Origin: Cryobacterium sp. Y11
Lineage (GTDB): Bacteria; Actinomycetota; Actinomycetes; Actinomycetales; Microbacteriaceae
DNA: 41,270 nt
Assembly: GCF_002929535.1 (NCBI RefSeq)
Contig: NZ_PJJO01000044.1
Location: forward strand, 11,356 to 52,625
Direction: 5' to 3'
The position numbers and the translations under genes are program-made. Below the pieces are notes generated by a model that worked only from the letters and a program-made list of their open reading frames with translations, ran no database searches and was not told where the DNA came from. Below, in pieces: positions 24,943-34,346 of this stretch (position 1 is its first letter; each line of letters opens with the position of its first letter).

Positions 24943-26147
24943 TCAGTGCTGGTGCGCGAGGTTCCCGGCGAGTGCGCGCATAAAATCGTCACAGGCGCTG
25001 ATTTGCGCCAGGTCGATGTATTCGTTGGCGGTGTGACCCTGGCGGATACTTCCCGGGCCACAGACCACGGTGTGTCGATTCCGGCCAGCTGAAACAGCCC
25101 GCCCTCGGTGCCGTAGCCGACGGTTTTCTCCGAGCTGGTTCCGGTCAGATCGTGCACCAGCTGCAGCGCAGAGCCGGTTCCGGCCGCGCTCAGGGCGGGA
25201 ACGGCGCCGACCGGAGCGAACGACACGTCGGCAATTGCCTGTTCGGCCCGCATCGCGGGGCGGAGTTCCCCGAGCACGAAGCCTTCGACGCGGAAAGAAA
25301 TCGCCGAGGTGGACACTCCCGGAATCGCACGGAATTCGCATTCAAAATCGCAGCGCTCCGCGACCGTGTTCACAGCAGCTCTGCCCGAAATTGTGCCCAC
25401 ATTAATGGTCGTGTACGGCACCTCGAAGCTGGGATCGAAGGGGCCGTTCACTCGGTGCTCGTCGGCGATCGAGCGAATAAACGCGATAGCCCTGGCCGCG
25501 TATTCAATGGCGTTAACGCCATTGAATGTGTTGGAGGAGTGTGAGGCGAGCCCGGTGAAACTCACCCGATACAGGTGGCTGCTCTTGTGCGCCGACACCG
25601 CGCGCATGCTGGTCGGCTCGCCCACCATACAGATGTCTGGGCGGATGCCCCGCGCGGCCAGGTCGGCCAGCAGGGTGATGGCGCCGTGGCAGCCCACCTC
25701 TTCGTCGTAGGTTCAGGCGAGGTAGAGCGGCATCGCCAGCGGCCGGGCCAGAAATTCGGGCAACAGCGCCAGAATGACACCGTTAAACGCCTTCATGTCG
25801 GCGGCGCCTCGGCCCTAGAGCCGGTTCTCGCGCAGCTCGGCGGTGAACGGGTCGCTGCTCCGCGCCTGCCCGTCCACGGGAACCATATCGGTGTGGCCGG
25901 CGAGCATCACGCCGCCCGTCGTTAATCCGTCGTGGGCCGGGATCGTGACCACGAGGTTGGCCTTCGTGCCGTCGGCATTGGGTACGAGATGCGGCTTCAG
26001 CCCATGCGCCCGCAGCTCCGCGTCGATCACGTCGATGAGTTCCCGGTTGGAAGTGCGGCTGGTGGTGTCAGAAGCGATCAGGCGGGTGATCCAGGCCAGG
26101 GTGGTGGGCGCGAGAACGACGGATTCAGTGAGGGAAAAGCCTTTCAG
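24943..26147 (-). pseudogene. argE: M20 peptidase, ArgE/acetylornithine deacetylase-like, broken
   Basis: M20 enzymes are di-zinc hydrolases removing acyl groups from amino acids. Visible are GGVMLAGHTDMVPVDGQARS (metal His/Asp), GRGAADMKAFNGVILALLP, TYDEEVGCHGAITLLADLAA (catalytic Glu pair), SHLYRVSFTGLASHSSNTFN and AVNTVAERCDFECEFRAIPG. Two in-frame stops lie right at active-site motifs: TAG replaces the residue before GRGAADMK (25815-25817) and TGA the one before TYDEE. A frameshift near 25085 shifts the final GQGHTANEYIDLAQ segment. No ATG or GTG start is seen; text begins around 26147. The stops are point changes, which argue for real decay more than simple indel error. Confidence 0.8.
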
Positions 26148-26311
26148 AGGGGTACGACTTGGCCAATACCTGGGTGTCCGACGCAGAATTACACGAACAC
26201 GGCTCAGAGTAGCAGCGCGCGGAAAGCAGCCGCTCGCTCATGAGCGGGACGTCTCTTTTGGGTTCGCCACCTTCATATCGCTGCGTGACGAGCGGGTCAG
26301 CCGGGCAATAT

Positions 26312-26803
26312 TTACTCACGAATCGCAGCCGGGTGGGTCGCTGCAAACCAAAGTAGGCAGTCGACGAGCTCAGACGGGGTGAGCGTCTCTGGGGCAGGGA
26401 ACGACGGGACACCGGGAGATTTTGGTGGCAGCGAGCTTCTCGGCATTGTGGAGATGGTCGCGGCGAGATTCGTTGGGCCGCAAGGCCCGCACACCAGCAT
26501 CCCCGAGATACCCAAATCCACCGGCGGGGCGTCCACGCGCATAAACGCCTGAGCAACCACAGCCGGCACCCCCGCAACACGCACCCCCTCCAAAACAGCA
26601 AACGCCGCATCCTCGATTGAAGTGCATACTGTCTGCTTACCCGTTGCGCCACTGACAACCCACGAGTTGCCAAATACGACGACCCTAAAACGTGGGGCGC
26701 AGCGCCGAGCGAGCTCGTGGGTAACCTGCGCTTTGATGCCCCGAAGAGTCACGTGAGCGCTCAGGGGGGAGATCAGGCTGCCTCCGGGGCATCCTCCGCA
26801 CAT
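26312..26803 (-). CDS. hypothetical protein with N-terminal CxxC motif
   Basis: A 163-residue soluble protein beginning MCGGCPGGSLISPLSAHVTL, followed by FRVVVFGNSWVVSGATGKQT and ELVDCLLWFAATHP near the end. The CGGC pair at residues 2-5 and further cysteines could bind metal or iron, but no domain can be named. It lies 28 bp downstream of the second SDR gene on the same strand and could be the last gene of the 31.7-26.3 kb operon. The reading frame is intact with natural composition. Sequence 26148-26311 holds nothing I can support. Confidence 0.6.
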   Translation of the reverse strand: MCGGCPGGSLISPLSAHVTLRGIKAQVTHELARRCAPRFRVVVFGNSWVVSGATGKQTVCTSIEDAAFAVLEGVRVAGVPAVVAQAFMRVDAPPVDLGISGMLVCGPCGPTNLAATISTMPRSSLPPKSPGVPSFPAPETLTPSELVDCLLWFAATHPAAIRE

Positions 26804-26830
26804 GTCTGTTACCTTTCGCCCGTCCCGCCG

Positions 26831-27604
26831 TTAGGGCATCACGTCGCCGCTGTTAGGCCCGAGCGTCTGGCCCGTGTAGAGGTTACCGCCGGGGTCGCTC
26901 GCGAGTAGCAGTGCAGTTGGGGCGACTTCGTTGGCATAGCCGAATCGTCCGATGGGGAGCTCCGCCTGCTTGGCGGTTTTCCACTCGTCTGAGAGGCCGT
27001 CAATGAGCGGTGTAAAAATGGGCCCCGGGGCGATGACGTTGACGAGCACACCGTGTGGCGCGAGCTCCAGGGCGAGAGATTTAGTGAATCCGATCACACC
27101 CGCCTTCGCCGCGGCGTAGTGCGTGAGCCCAACCCCACCCTTGAGACCGAGCTGCGACGCGATGTTAATGATTCGCCCGCCAGTACCAGCAGCCACCATC
27201 TCCGGTGCGGCCCAGCGACACGCGGTGAAGATTCCCTTGAGGTCAACCGCTATCGTGCGGTCAAAGGTCTCCTCTGACATTTCGAGCAGGGGCGTCTCGT
27301 CGAGTACGCCCGCGCTGTTGACGAGGATATTGATGCCGCCGTGCCTCGTGACGACCGCCGCCATGACGCGACGAACAGCGTCGGAGTCGGTCACGTCCAC
27401 GACGTGCGCCGAGACGGTGGTGCCCGCCTGTTCGCACAGCGCAACGCTGTCACTGAGGCGCTCAAGTGAGCGGTCGAGCAGCGCTAGGGTGGCGCCCTCG
27501 GAGGCATAGAGCGCGGCGATGGCCTGGCCGATGCCGCTCGCGGCTCCAGTTATCACGGCTACTTTTCCGGCGAGCTGGCCTGCTCGGGTATTCGAGCCAG
27601 TCAT
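26831..27604 (-). CDS. short-chain dehydrogenase/reductase
   Basis: A 257-residue classical SDR. The cofactor motif TGAASGIGQ is at residues 19-27, NSAGV follows VNIL, and the catalytic Ser/Tyr/Lys appear as INIASQLG and LTHYAAAKAG. It ends ASDPGGNLYTGQTLGPNSGD, the usual substrate-loop end. The start 27604 uses TGATG coupling with the previous SDR stop; an earlier ATG at 27616 would overlap more. It oxidises a hydroxyl or reduces a keto group; with the sister SDR it may perform two steps or form a hetero-oligomer. Confidence 0.92.
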   Translation of the reverse strand: MTGSNTRAGQLAGKVAVITGAASGIGQAIAALYASEGATLALLDRSLERLSDSVALCEQAGTTVSAHVVDVTDSDAVRRVMAAVVTRHGGINILVNSAGVLDETPLLEMSEETFDRTIAVDLKGIFTACRWAAPEMVAAGTGGRIINIASQLGLKGGVGLTHYAAAKAGVIGFTKSLALELAPHGVLVNVIAPGPIFTPLIDGLSDEWKTAKQAELPIGRFGYANEVAPTALLLASDPGGNLYTGQTLGPNSGDVMP

Positions 27605-28389
27605 CAGCTGGGCCACCGAATCGTGAGGCCGCCGTCGACGATGATCTCTTGACCGGTGATGTAGGCGGAATCGTCACTCGTGAGGAAGCGGAGAACTCGG
27701 GCTGCCTCGTCCACGTTGCCAACCCGGCCAAGCGGAATGCCCGCCCCTGCGGCATCCAGTCCCGCTTTGCCCAGAGAGTTCTTGGCGTCGAGCGACTGAG
27801 GGCTTTCAATGAGGCCCGGAATGACTGTGTTCACCCGAATTCCCTGTGGTGCGAGCTCAACGGCAAGTGAACGGCAGAGCCCCAACAGGCCCGACTTGGC
27901 GGCCGCGTAGTGCGAGTGCTCAGCCCAGCCGTAGACACCGCCAGCGATCGACGAGGTGGCGACCAGGGCGCCGCCCTCGGTCATCCGAGCTGAGCACGAG
28001 CGGAAGACCCGCATAACACCGGAGAGATCAACAGCCATCATGTCGTCCCAGGCTGTGTCGGTCATCTCGGAGAGGGACGTGCGTCGAAGGACACCTGCCG
28101 CGGCGACCGCGATGTCGAGCCGGCCAAACGTATCAACAGCTGCCTGCGCGAGGGCTTCCGTCTGCTCGTAGTCCCGCACATCGACGGGAACTGTGAGGCA
28201 GCGGCCTCCGGCGGCGGCCACCAGCTCCTCGGTCTGGGTCTTCGAGTGCGGATCGCCGGCGAAGTAACCGATCACGCTGTGCGCGCCTGCCCTGGCGTAG
28301 GCAACGGCGAGGGCCTGTCCGATGCCGCTAGCGCCGCCGGAAATGACGGCTACCTTGCCGTCGAGATTATCGTCGCGTTGGACGCTCAT
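27604..28389 (-). CDS. short-chain dehydrogenase/reductase
   Basis: A 261-residue classical SDR with ISGGASGIGQA at residues 16-26, an unusual AAAGV in place of NNAGV, VATSSIAGGVYG and catalytic HYAAAKSG, then ITGQEIIVDGGLTIR at the end. The start 28389 overlaps the MFS stop (ATGA). It differs clearly from the adjacent SDR and is not a recent duplicate. Substrate unknown. Confidence 0.92.
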   Translation of the reverse strand: MSVQRDDNLDGKVAVISGGASGIGQALAVAYARAGAHSVIGYFAGDPHSKTQTEELVAAAGGRCLTVPVDVRDYEQTEALAQAAVDTFGRLDIAVAAAGVLRRTSLSEMTDTAWDDMMAVDLSGVMRVFRSCSARMTEGGALVATSSIAGGVYGWAEHSHYAAAKSGLLGLCRSLAVELAPQGIRVNTVIPGLIESPQSLDAKNSLGKAGLDAAGAGIPLGRVGNVDEAARVLRFLTSDDSAYITGQEIIVDGGLTIRWPS

Positions 28390-29765
28390 GCTGTGTGCTC
28401 CTGTGACTTCTTGTGGTCGCCCAACCGGTTGGTTGTGCGTGTGCCGAGCATGCATAGTCCGGAGAGAAACAGACCCAGCGAGCCGGTGAAGAACGCGGCC
28501 CACATCATGTCAACGCCCGCGAGCAGGAAGGCGCCGAGGAAGAACGAACCGGCGATGCCGCCGACGGGGGCCATGACGTGAGCGACGTTGGTACCCATGC
28601 CGCGCACGTGGGCCGGAAACGACTCACCCATGTGAAAGAGCAGTGCCGCGTACGGTCCGGTGAGGAAGAAGAGGGTGATCGCGTAGAACGTGATGACAAA
28701 CGCAGCATCACTCGGCCCGAAAAGCATGACCACCGACGAGACCCCGCCGAGCACCCAGCCGATGGCAACTGTGAGCTTACGGCCGAGGCGGTCACCCACC
28801 CAGCCATGAGCGATGTAGCCGAGGAATGCCACTGCATTTGCAACTACAAGAATGAGTAGGGCGTTGTCGAACGAGACTGCCTTCGCCTCAATGAGCACCG
28901 TCGTGCCCAGCACCGAGAACACCTGGATGGCAACCCAGTTGAAGAACCAGGCGAGCGACAGGCTGATGGTATTCATCCGCAGGTCCTTGGTGAAAACATC
29001 CTTCAGGCCCGTCTTGTAGTGACTGGCATCCTCAAGCTCGTGCTCGGCAGCGAGTGATTTGGCGCCCTCGATGTCGCCAGTTTCACGGCGCCGGCGCACC
29101 TCTTTCATTGCGGCGAAGGTCGGTGACTCCGGGAGTCGAGAAGCGAGGGCAACCACGATTAGCGATAGGACAGCGGCAAACAGAAAGCTCCAGCGCCATC
29201 CGATTAGGGGGAGCAAAATGGCCGAGAGGCCAGCCGACAGCAGTGCACCAACCGGCCAACCGGACTGCACGAGGCTGAACATGAAGCCGCGGCTTTTGGC
29301 CTTCTTGTAGATTTCGTTGAGGTACACGGCATTGACAACCTCCTCTGACATCGAGAAACCCGAAAAGGCTCGAACGATAATGAGGCTCACAGCCCCAATG
29401 ACCAGCCCCGTGAGACCGGACGCAACTGCGCCACCGATCATCAGAATGATGAGTGCTCGCTTGCGGCCCAGGCGGTCCAGAATGGTGCCGACAGCGAGCG
29501 AGACGATAAACACGCCCACTGTGGCAAACGTGTTGATCATGGTGGCTTGTCCGGCATCCCAGCCGAAGTCTGCGGCGATTACCGGGAGCAATGTTCCAAA
29601 CAGGGTGTAGTCGTACACCGAGGCGACCCACGCGATGAAGCAGATGATGGAGACCTGGGTGATGGTCTTCTTCGTGATGGGCACGTCCCAGGGGGCTACC
29701 GGCTGGTTCTTCGGCGGGGATTTAGCCTGTTTTTGGGCGTCTGTAATCTCGGGAGATGTGGTCAT
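28386..29765 (-). CDS. MFS transporter (sugar/acid:H+ symporter type)
   Basis: A 459-residue intact twelve-helix carrier. The A-motif between helices 2 and 3 is GTILDRLGRKRALI and its repeat in the second half is GWVGDRLGRKLTV; the central cytoplasmic loop is charged (KEVRRRRETGDIEGAKSLAA). AAGGAAATC precedes ATG 29765. It lies between the deacetylase-like and SDR genes and probably imports the substrate of this operon. It belongs to the same broad group as the broken carrier at 23607 but is a separate gene. Confidence 0.93.
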   Translation of the reverse strand: MTTSPEITDAQKQAKSPPKNQPVAPWDVPITKKTITQVSIICFIAWVASVYDYTLFGTLLPVIAADFGWDAGQATMINTFATVGVFIVSLAVGTILDRLGRKRALIILMIGGAVASGLTGLVIGAVSLIIVRAFSGFSMSEEVVNAVYLNEIYKKAKSRGFMFSLVQSGWPVGALLSAGLSAILLPLIGWRWSFLFAAVLSLIVVALASRLPESPTFAAMKEVRRRRETGDIEGAKSLAAEHELEDASHYKTGLKDVFTKDLRMNTISLSLAWFFNWVAIQVFSVLGTTVLIEAKAVSFDNALLILVVANAVAFLGYIAHGWVGDRLGRKLTVAIGWVLGGVSSVVMLFGPSDAAFVITFYAITLFFLTGPYAALLFHMGESFPAHVRGMGTNVAHVMAPVGGIAGSFFLGAFLLAGVDMMWAAFFTGSLGLFLSGLCMLGTRTTNRLGDHKKSQEHTA

Positions 29766-29798
29766 GAGAAGGATTTCCTTGAAGTGGAGAGGCCGCGC

Positions 29799-30677
29799 CT
29801 AGCGCGGGAACCTCAGGTCGAAATCACGGGCGATGTCTTTCATGGTGGCGAATTCCACACCATCGTGGCTGCTCATGTACTCGATCAGACGCTCGATCAT
29901 GAGGAGGTTCTGGGGACGTCCGGAGACGTCGGGGTGAATCGTGATGGGAAAGACGGCATAGTCCATCTCGCGATAGACCCAGTCAAACTGGTCCTTCCAC
30001 ATCTGTTCGATGTCGCGCGGGCTCACGAAGCCGTGGCTGTTGGCCGACCCTTTGATGAACATCATGGGAGGCAGATCATCGAGGTACCAGTTGGCGGGGA
30101 TCTCGATGAGGTCGGTCTCGTCACCGCGCACGAGGGGTTTCATCCAGTCGGTGGCATGGGGAGCGTTGTAGTCAATCTTGGTCCAGCTATCGCCAACGCG
30201 CACGCGGTAGGGCGTGAAGTCGTTGTGCATGAGGGAGTGGTCGTAGAGGAAGCCGCGCTCAAGCAGGATCTCGTTGGTGACGGTGGAGAATTCCCACCAC
30301 GGGGCCACATACCCTTCGGGGCGGACGCCTGTTTTGCTCACAAATAGGTCGAGGCAGTGGTCGAGTACGTCGGTTTCCTGTTCGCGGGTCATGGCGAGGG
30401 GGTTCTCGTGGCTGTAACCGTGTACACCCACCTCGTGGCCTGCAGCGACGGTTGCATCGAATTGCTCAGGGAAGGTTTCGATGGAGTGGCCGGGCCAGAA
30501 CCAGGTGGTGGCCAGGTCGCGGTCGGTCATGAGCTTGAGTAGGCGCGGTACGCCGACTTCGCCGGCAAAGAGTCCCCGCGAGATGTCACCGGGTGAGTCT
30601 TCTCCGCCGTAGGAACCGAGCCAGCCCCCAACGGCATCGACATCGATTCCGATGCTGACATAAATCTTCTTTGACAT
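29799..30677 (-). CDS. polysaccharide deacetylase-family hydrolase, PuuE/cyclic-imidase-like
   Basis: A 292-residue NodB-fold hydrolase. The metal Asp lies in [19 protein letters not shown] and the His pair in [30 protein letters not shown] and [15 protein letters not shown] complete the site. The WLGSYGG insertion and lack of a signal peptide match the cytoplasmic PuuE allantoinase/cyclic-imide hydrolase branch rather than cell-wall chitin or peptidoglycan deacetylases. CGGAGTCAAT precedes the start. The asparaginase-type gene upstream could hydrolyse the half-amide it would release; this is a hypothesis from context. Confidence 0.88.
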   Translation of the reverse strand: MSKKIYVSIGIDVDAVGGWLGSYGGEDSPGDISRGLFAGEVGVPRLLKLMTDRDLATTWFWPGHSIETFPEQFDATVAAGHEVGVHGYSHENPLAMTREQETDVLDHCLDLFVSKTGVRPEGYVAPWWEFSTVTNEILLERGFLYDHSLMHNDFTPYRVRVGDSWTKIDYNAPHATDWMKPLVRGDETDLIEIPANWYLDDLPPMMFIKGSANSHGFVSPRDIEQMWKDQFDWVYREMDYAVFPITIHPDVSGRPQNLLMIERLIEYMSSHDGVEFATMKDIARDFDLRFPR

Positions 30678-30727
30678 ATTGACTCCGATTGTCGCGATAG
30701 GTGCGGTGAGTTTTTTGAGTTGGTTTA

Positions 30728-31684
30728 TTACCGGTGCAGAGTGAAGCGTGCGGCGAAATCTGCTCCGGTGTGACCCTGTGAGATCAGCAGCGCGGTAAGA
30801 ATTCGCGACTGGTAAGGATTCAGATCGCCCGAGGGGATAGCCCCTGCTGCGACCAGGTCGATACCTCCGCCGTTCCCATATGTCGGTACGACAGGCCCCC
30901 AGGGCACTCGGGAAGAAAGCACGATGGGTTGGTCTGAGGTCTGAACCACCTCGGCGAAGCCTGGGCCGGCGTTACCGACGCCTGTTCCCGAGATGACCAC
31001 GGCAGCGGCGCGCTCAAGAGCAGCCGTGAGAAGCACCGATTCAGCGCCCGGGTAGATACTCACGATGTCCACCACTGTGTCGTCGAACGACTCGGGTGGA
31101 AGATCGAGGGGGGTGCGGTGCAGAGTGGATGCGGTTGGCACGAGGCGCGCGCCAGCGAAGTGTGCCACCTCGGTGCCACCGGTGAAGGGTGACGCCGCAA
31201 CGGTGTGGCTTTTGCGGGCGCCGCGTGCCGTGCGCACGGTGCCGCTGAACGAGATGAGTGCCCCGAGGTCGCGCATTCTGGGGTCGGCGGCGACGGCGAT
31301 GGCTTCGGCGATATTGTCCGGACCGTCGGGGGCTATGGAGTCGGGCGTGCGCTGCGCACCCGTGATCACGACCGGTTTTGACGAGTTGTGCACGAGGTCG
31401 AGCAGGAAAGCAGTCTCCTCGAGGGTGTCAGTTCCGTGCGTGACAACGATGCCGTCAACATCTGGTTCGTTCGCGGCCGCCGCCACGCCTTCCGCGATAA
31501 GGCGTAGATCTTTGAGCGTGAGTTGGTAGCTGCCGAGGGTAACGATGTCGCGCCGTGAAACGGCGTGTTCGCCGCCAAGCTCTGCGACGAGTTCAGCCGC
31601 GCTGGCCTCGGCGATCACGCCCGCGGCCCCGTGCGACCTGGATGCGATGGTACCGCCTGTGCCAAGAACTGCAATGTGTGCCAC
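30728..31684 (-). CDS. asparaginase-family amidohydrolase
   Basis: A 318-residue type II-like asparaginase fold. The nucleophile Thr is T12 in [10 protein letters not shown], the second motif is [16 protein letters not shown], and GPDNIAEAI and ARKSHT correspond to later active-site segments. The GTG start at 31684 lies just before the first strand, after GAGGGAG; an upstream in-frame ATG (31762) would place the LacI operators inside the gene. No signal peptide, so it acts in the cytoplasm. It is the first gene of a leftward operon, divergent from the LacI gene. In this setting the substrate may be a half-amide rather than asparagine. Confidence 0.9.
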   Translation of the reverse strand: MAHIAVLGTGGTIASRSHGAAGVIAEASAAELVAELGGEHAVSRRDIVTLGSYQLTLKDLRLIAEGVAAAANEPDVDGIVVTHGTDTLEETAFLLDLVHNSSKPVVITGAQRTPDSIAPDGPDNIAEAIAVAADPRMRDLGALISFSGTVRTARGARKSHTVAASPFTGGTEVAHFAGARLVPTASTLHRTPLDLPPESFDDTVVDIVSIYPGAESVLLTAALERAAAVVISGTGVGNAGPGFAEVVQTSDQPIVLSSRVPWGPVVPTYGNGGGIDLVAAGAIPSGDLNPYQSRILTALLISQGHTGADFAARFTLHR

Positions 31685-31759
31685 TTCGCTGCTACTCCCT
31701 CGTAACCAGACATAATTCGGCCAGGCAATGCTGCCGGGACCGCCATTTAAGTAGGTACA

Positions 31760-31784
31760 CAAACGTATGCCGCAAACGTATGCC
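31760..31784. promoter_or_regulatory. tandem LacI-type operators
   Basis: CAAACGTATGCC occurs twice (31760-31771, 31773-31784) with a 13-bp period. Each contains the near-palindrome GCAAACGTATGC-like core with a central ACGT, the CG-centred form typical of LacI-family sites. It lies between the divergent asparaginase (31684) and LacI (31879) genes and can control both. Confidence 0.7.
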
Positions 31785-31878
31785 TAATGGTGTGTTGATA
31801 CTATTCCAGGGAATGCCGTTCACGCAACACCTCATCAAGCCTGTTGCCTTCTTCGCTGCAGAGAATCGGAGCTTCACC

Positions 31879-32880
31879 ATGAACGCCACGGAGCCCGCCA
31901 CGCTAAAAACCCTCGCCGGGGAACTGGGACTCAACGTCTCGACTGTCTCGCGAATCATCAACGCCGAACCGGGCACAGACTCCAAGTGGGCATCCCCCGA
32001 AACCATTCGCCGCGTCCATGAACTGGCCAGCGCGCGCGGTTACACCCGCAATCCACATGCGGCCTCCCTGCGAACTTCGCGCTCCGACCTCATTGGGGTG
32101 ATCGTTCCGCGCCTGCAGGATTACGTGCTTGCCACTATCTACGAAGGCATCGACGCGGCGGCCGAGACGCGCGGACGGATGACGGTGGTCGCTAACTCCC
32201 TCGACGATCCCACCCGTCAGCGTTCGCGAACCGAGTCGCTCCTAGCTCGCCGCGTGGACGGACTGATTTTTGGTGACGCGCACATCGACTCGCCGTTTCT
32301 CGACCAACTCGCGGCACGCGGTGTGCCCCTCACGCTTGTTTCGCGTCGGAAAGCAGGCCACGTTTCCGTCACCTGCGATGACGTTACCGGCGGACGGCTA
32401 GCAGCCTCACATTTCCTCTCAACCGGGCGGCGGCGATTCGCCGTGATAGCGGGGGCACGGTACGCCTCGACCACGGTCGACCGCGTTGCTGGCTTTCTTG
32501 ACGTGCTGGAGGAACATGGCATCGGCGGCTCGGATGTTGACGTCTACTACACGGGATTCGACGCGCCGGCCGGGCAACGCGCCGTTGCCGAGCTTATGGC
32601 AGCCCCCGTCCGCCCCGAAGCGGTGTTTGCCGTCAATGACTTTGCAGCAATTGGCGCGATCGGAGCACTGCAGAAACTCGGCGTTGTAGTGCCAGAAGAC
32701 ATCGCGGTGGTCGGCTATAACGACACTCCCATTGCAGAAGCAGTCAGCCTTACGACTGTGCGCTCGCCCATGGTCGAGATGGGACGTTTGGGTTTCGACA
32801 AGCTCCTGTTGCTGCTCGACAAGGAAGTGGTCGAAAGCGAGCGCCTCCCACCGGAGCTTATTGTGCGGTCGACGGCATGA
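31879..32880 (+). CDS. LacI-family transcriptional regulator
   Basis: A 333-residue repressor. The HTH covers TLKTLAGELGLNVSTVSRII near residues 8-28, followed by hinge text ARGYTRNPHAASLRTSRSD and the PBP-like effector domain beginning IGVIVPRLQDYVLATIYEGI; EAVFAVNDFAAIGAIGAL and DIAVVGYNDTPIAEAVSLTT are standard. The ATG at 31879 follows CGGAGCTTCACC; longer in-frame starts are not supported. It is divergent from the amidohydrolase operon, which it likely represses through the tandem sites at 31760. Effector unknown, likely the imported substrate. Confidence 0.94.
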   Translation: MNATEPATLKTLAGELGLNVSTVSRIINAEPGTDSKWASPETIRRVHELASARGYTRNPHAASLRTSRSDLIGVIVPRLQDYVLATIYEGIDAAAETRGRMTVVANSLDDPTRQRSRTESLLARRVDGLIFGDAHIDSPFLDQLAARGVPLTLVSRRKAGHVSVTCDDVTGGRLAASHFLSTGRRRFAVIAGARYASTTVDRVAGFLDVLEEHGIGGSDVDVYYTGFDAPAGQRAVAELMAAPVRPEAVFAVNDFAAIGAIGALQKLGVVVPEDIAVVGYNDTPIAEAVSLTTVRSPMVEMGRLGFDKLLLLLDKEVVESERLPPELIVRSTA

Positions 32881-33071
32881 CCTGAGTCACCAACACGCGC
32901 ATCTACCTCGGTGATCGTCGTCTCGGCGTCGACCCGCTTCTGCGGGGTCTCGGTGATCAGCTTGGGCAACGACGCGGCCCGGTTCTCGAGCTGCCGCCGG
33001 CTCAAGCGACGATCTACCCGCTTTCGTGGCGAGCTCTGCTCAGGGCCATGCCGCCCTCTGCCGCCCGGTTC
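32881..33071. other. intergenic, nothing recognised
   Basis: Between the LacI stop and the convergent DUF4143 ATPase. On the minus strand a short protein-like stretch MSRRQLENRAASLPKLITET is visible near 33005-32940 but is not tied to any family I recognise; it may be debris. Confidence 0.3.
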
Positions 33072-34343
33072 TCACGGGCCGAGCAGCGCCAGCGGAATGA
33101 CTGCAATGCCGTCGGCTCGCCGGTACGCCACTTTTCCCGTGGTGATGACCGCCGCATCGACGAGGTCGGGGCCGATTTCACCGGCCAGCCATCGCAGATG
33201 CCGGGTGTCCTTGTCCTCAACGGTCCCCGACAGCTTGACCTCAAGCGCCACCACACGACCGTCCGGTCGCTCGATGATGAGATCTACTTCACGGTCTCCG
33301 CGGTGGGTGCGCAAATGATGAACGGATGCCCCAGCGGCTTGCGCGTAGACGCGCGCGCTGAGCGTGACCAGGGATTCAAACAGAGCGCCGAGCATCGGCC
33401 CATCCCGCAGCTCAGCCGGGCCAATATCGGCCGTACTGATGAGGGCATCCGCTGACACGCGCAGCAGGCGCGCGGCCAATGCGGGGTCGGCCAGCTGGTG
33501 TTTGGGCGCTTGCCCCAGCCCGGCGAGGCGATTCCGGCTCGGGAGCCAGCCGGGAACCTGATCCAACAGCCACAGTTTCGTGAGCACTTCCCGGTAATCC
33601 TGCGCCGTGGCTTTTGAAGGCTTGGCCGCCTCGCCCGGAGTCGCCGCACGGATGATGCTGTCGTAACTGGCCGTCGTGGAGCTGGCTGCGGCATAGGCCG
33701 CCAGCCACGCTCGAAGTGCTGCTGGCCGCCTGACCGTATAGCCGGCCTCGGGAAAATCGTGTTCAACGACTGCCGCAAGATAGCCGTCGAGTGTCGCCGC
33801 TCCATTCGACTCCGTCTGGAGTCGAATCGCCGGAAACCCGGACCGCGTTATCTCGGACGCGTAGTCCACGAGCGTCAACGAACTGTCACCCGCTATCGCT
33901 GCTGGCACGTCTGAGAGGAGATCCCTCATTGACACGGTTGGCGGGATGAGCTGCCGTTCAGAGAACGCCATGGGCCTCATTCGCAGGTGCACGATGCGGC
34001 CGGCACCGGAGTGCGCGGGGGCCATCGCCGGGCTCGCGCTTCCCGCCAATATGTACTGACCGGGCTGCGAATCGTGGTCAACGCCCCGACGAACGGTGTC
34101 CCAAATCGTTGGATACATCTGCCATTCATCCAGGAGGACAGGCCTGGGCAACCGAGCTATCCGCTCCCGGTCAGCCTGAAGCAATGCGAGTTGGTCTGGG
34201 TCGTCGAGTTGGATGACAGATGCGGCCCTGCGCGAGGCCGTGGCCGTCTTACCGACAGCTTTTGGCCCGTCGAGGGCTACGGCGGGAAGCCCATCGAGCA
34301 GTGCAGTCAGTTCGGCATCAACGATGCGCGGCGAGTAGTCCAT
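33072..34343 (-). CDS. DUF4143-type AAA ATPase
   Basis: A 423-residue protein with an N-terminal AAA domain (Walker A GPKAVGKTATA near residue 26-36, Walker B RPVLLDEWQM, sensor QYILAGSAS) and a C-terminal DUF4143/nuclease-like domain with HRGDREVDLIIERPDGRVVA and VALEVKLSG, the D-x-ExK pattern of PD-(D/E)XK folds. Such proteins are widespread, patchily distributed accessory ATPases with no firm function, sometimes proposed in defence or toxin-like roles. It is flanked by debris and stands alone. Four 23-bp-spaced repeats lie directly upstream of its start codon, suggesting DNA-binding autoregulation. Confidence 0.9.
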   Translation of the reverse strand: MDYSPRIVDAELTALLDGLPAVALDGPKAVGKTATASRRAASVIQLDDPDQLALLQADRERIARLPRPVLLDEWQMYPTIWDTVRRGVDHDSQPGQYILAGSASPAMAPAHSGAGRIVHLRMRPMAFSERQLIPPTVSMRDLLSDVPAAIAGDSSLTLVDYASEITRSGFPAIRLQTESNGAATLDGYLAAVVEHDFPEAGYTVRRPAALRAWLAAYAAASSTTASYDSIIRAATPGEAAKPSKATAQDYREVLTKLWLLDQVPGWLPSRNRLAGLGQAPKHQLADPALAARLLRVSADALISTADIGPAELRDGPMLGALFESLVTLSARVYAQAAGASVHHLRTHRGDREVDLIIERPDGRVVALEVKLSGTVEDKDTRHLRWLAGEIGPDLVDAAVITTGKVAYRRADGIAVIPLALLGP

Positions 34344-34346
34344 CAG

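Noticed and set aside
29547..30347. A 266-residue plus-strand frame opposite the deacetylase and MFS genes
   Set aside because: It reads as a His/Val/Gly-rich shadow; the minus strand has clear catalytic motifs and ribosome sites.
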